Part shown: piece after piece, positions 62,625-64,000 of the stretch
How positions within the stretch are numbered: position 1 is the first letter of the stretch
Layout: the number at the start of each line of letters is the position of its first letter
From: Cryobacterium sp. PH29-G1
Lineage (GTDB): Bacteria; Actinomycetota; Actinomycetes; Actinomycetales; Microbacteriaceae
DNA length: 64,000 nt
Reading direction: 5' to 3'
Assembly (NCBI RefSeq): GCF_030063365.1
Contig: NZ_JASISY010000001.1
Coordinates: forward strand, 372,001-436,000
Made by a program: the position numbers and the translations under genes
The notes under the pieces: generated by a model
What the model was told of the DNA's origin: nothing
The model's input: the letters and a program-made list of their open reading frames with translations, nothing else
Databases searched by the model: none

Positions 62625-64000
62625 CTAACCCGCGAGCACCTTCTGGATGCGCTGCAGCGAGACGGATTCCGCTGCCTTCAGCTCCTGAGCGAACAGGCTG
62701 ATGCGCAGCTCCTCGATCATCCAGCGGGCGCGCAGAACCGGCGCCGCGGCATCCGCTTTCAACGGCATGGTGCCGCCGGCGTTCTCGAATCGGGTCGTGG
62801 CGGCCTGGGTTTCGTTCATCCAGACCCGGTCGCGGCTGGGGTTATCGACAAGTTTCGGTACCCGCGCGCTGATGCCGCCGAGGTAGCGCGGCAGGTGCCG
62901 CAGCTGGGCGAGGCCGGTTTCGCTGACGAAACCTGGGTAGACCAGGGCGGTGAGCTGTTGGCGGGCATCGCTGATTCCGGGCAGCAACGCCATGCTCGTC
63001 GCGGCTTTGAGCGCCTTATCGGCCACCCGGCTCGCGGTCAGTATGCGGGCGACGAGGCCCACGGTTTCGAACATGGAATCCATCACCACCCCCGAGACAC
63101 GGTCTCGAATCGTGTCGAACTCGGCCTTCATGAACACCTGGCCGTCGGGCCGCACCCGAAAGAGCACGTCGTCGACGGCGGCGGCGAGGCAGTCCTCGAA
63201 CAGGGCCTGCGTGCTCTTGTACGGGCTGGTCGCAAGGCTGAGCTTCTCGGCGGCGGTGAGGTGCTGCTGCACATAGGCCGCCGGTGACGGCGTCGCGAGC
63301 AACAGCAGCCGGCGCACGCCGCGTGGCAGCGCACGGGCCTGTTCCAGCTCGGTGCTCATCATACGAATAGAAACGGATGCCCCGTCATCGACGAGCGTCG
63401 GATACCCGCGAATTGTGTTGTCGCCCTGCTTGGTATCGAGAAAGCGGGGGAGCTCGCCGAGATCCCAGGTAGTGATGCCGCCGCGCTCGATTGCATTGCT
63501 CGGCGCCGCGGAACTCGTTGCCTTCGCGACGGATTCCCGCACCCGGGTGCCGAGCCGGCGCTGGAGATCGGCGAGGTCCTTATCGGCGGCGACCGTGCGC
63601 CCGCGCTCGTCGGTAACGACGAAGGTCATGCGCAGGTGTGAAGGAACGCGCCCGAGCTCGAAGTCGCGCGCGCTCACCGGAACATAGGTCAGCTTCTGAA
63701 TGAGGCTGGCCAGGGTCTCGGCGAACGAGGCCACGGGTATCGTCGTCGGCAAGGTTCCCACGATGCCGGGCTCGGCGGGCAGCTCGCCGAGCAGTCGGGC
63801 GGCCCAGTCGGCGGCGGGTACAACATTGCGTCGGATGCTCTTGGGCAGTGACTTGATCATGGCGGTCACCAGCTCGGCGCGCAGGCCCGGCACTTGCCAG
63901 TCGAAACCGTTCGGAGAGAGACGGGCGAGCAGGGCGAGCGGAATCCGCACCGTCACGCCGTCGTCTTCTTCGCCGGGTTCAAAACGATAACCGAGGGTGA
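62625..64000 (-). CDS. hrpA: ATP-dependent helicase HrpA, C-terminal part (partial)
   Basis: The visible 458 codons are the C-terminal DUF3418-type region of HrpA-like DEAH-box RNA helicases; the helicase core lies beyond the right edge. Recognisable blocks are TLGYRFEPGEEDDGVTVRIP, LVTAMIKSLPKSIRRNVVPA (both typical of this region) and DFELGRVPSHLRMTFVV. The frame is open to the window end, so the start is outside. HrpA helicases act on structured RNA and stalled ribosomes. Confidence 0.88.
   Translation of the reverse strand, partial: TLGYRFEPGEEDDGVTVRIPLALLARLSPNGFDWQVPGLRAELVTAMIKSLPKSIRRNVVPAADWAARLLGELPAEPGIVGTLPTTIPVASFAETLASLIQKLTYVPVSARDFELGRVPSHLRMTFVVTDERGRTVAADKDLADLQRRLGTRVRESVAKATSSAAPSNAIERGGITTWDLGELPRFLDTKQGDNTIRGYPTLVDDGASVSIRMMSTELEQARALPRGVRRLLLLATPSPAAYVQQHLTAAEKLSLATSPYKSTQALFEDCLAAAVDDVLFRVRPDGQVFMKAEFDTIRDRVSGVVMDSMFETVGLVARILTASRVADKALKAATSMALLPGISDARQQLTALVYPGFVSETGLAQLRHLPRYLGGISARVPKLVDNPSRDRVWMNETQAATTRFENAGGTMPLKADAAAPVLRARWMIEELRISLFAQELKAAESVSLQRIQKVLAG

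Overview
The window is about 64 kb of GC-rich chromosomal DNA from an actinobacterium. The best guess is a member of the Microbacteriaceae (Cryobacterium/Salinibacterium-like). This rests on strong G/C preference at third codon positions, GTP-type PEP carboxykinase, an actinobacterial succinate dehydrogenase operon, RskA-type anti-sigma and RamB-like regulators, and many leaderless genes. It is an inference from gene content, not a database result. There are about 59 protein genes, one FMN riboswitch, no tRNA or rRNA gene that I can see, no prophage and no recognisable insertion sequence.

Layout. 1-5.8 kb: end of a membrane protein, a succinate-semialdehyde-type dehydrogenase, an ECF sigma/RskA-like anti-sigma pair with a secreted DUF4397 protein that shares its promoter motif, and an rRNA/tRNA methyltransferase. 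5.9-9.5 kb: a thiolase/SDR pair, then a small winged-helix regulator with membrane proteins and a clear operator. 9.5-13.7 kb: agmatine catabolism (aguA, aguB) divergent from a TetR regulator with its operator, then a RamB-like regulator divergent from pckG. 16-25 kb: GH38 alpha-mannosidase, an ABC exporter, an ABC-2 exporter operon and an MHS-family transporter. 25.3-29.4 kb: riboflavin operon ribD-ribE-ribBA-ribH under an FMN riboswitch, followed by a small membrane gene. 29.5-34.9 kb: SorC-type regulator and glpD-glpF-glpK for glycerol use.

34.9-36.6 kb is the most accessory-looking stretch. It holds a DUF559/Vsr-like endonuclease-fold protein among three copies of a ~94-bp inverted-repeat element, a 15-G tract and a short tandem repeat. 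36.6-43.9 kb: HAD phosphatase, trpS, exonuclease III, a BrkB/YihY protein and sdhCDAB. 44-46.4 kb: a GT4 mannosyltransferase divergent from mannose-1-phosphate guanylyltransferase. 46.4-54.7 kb: a nucleoside uptake and salvage operon (two BMP lipoproteins, ATPase, two permeases, cytidine deaminase, thymidine phosphorylase). 55-62.5 kb: a second DUF559-type gene, two aldo/keto reductases, an MFS transporter, a GNAT enzyme and a polar amino-acid ABC transporter. The window ends inside an HrpA-type helicase.

The most unusual signals are non-coding. (i) Four inverted-repeat elements have an almost fixed 80-bp span between conserved cores but unrelated interiors. (ii) A second repeat family occurs at 15.8 and 62.5 kb. 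(iii) A 30-bp two-part promoter shared by the sigma gene and the DUF4397 gene resembles the mycobacterial SigK consensus. (iv) At least thirteen genes have a TANNNT hexamer exactly 6 nt before the start codon, which indicates leaderless mRNAs. (v) GCGGATGC/GCATCCG is strikingly frequent in coding sequence on both strands.
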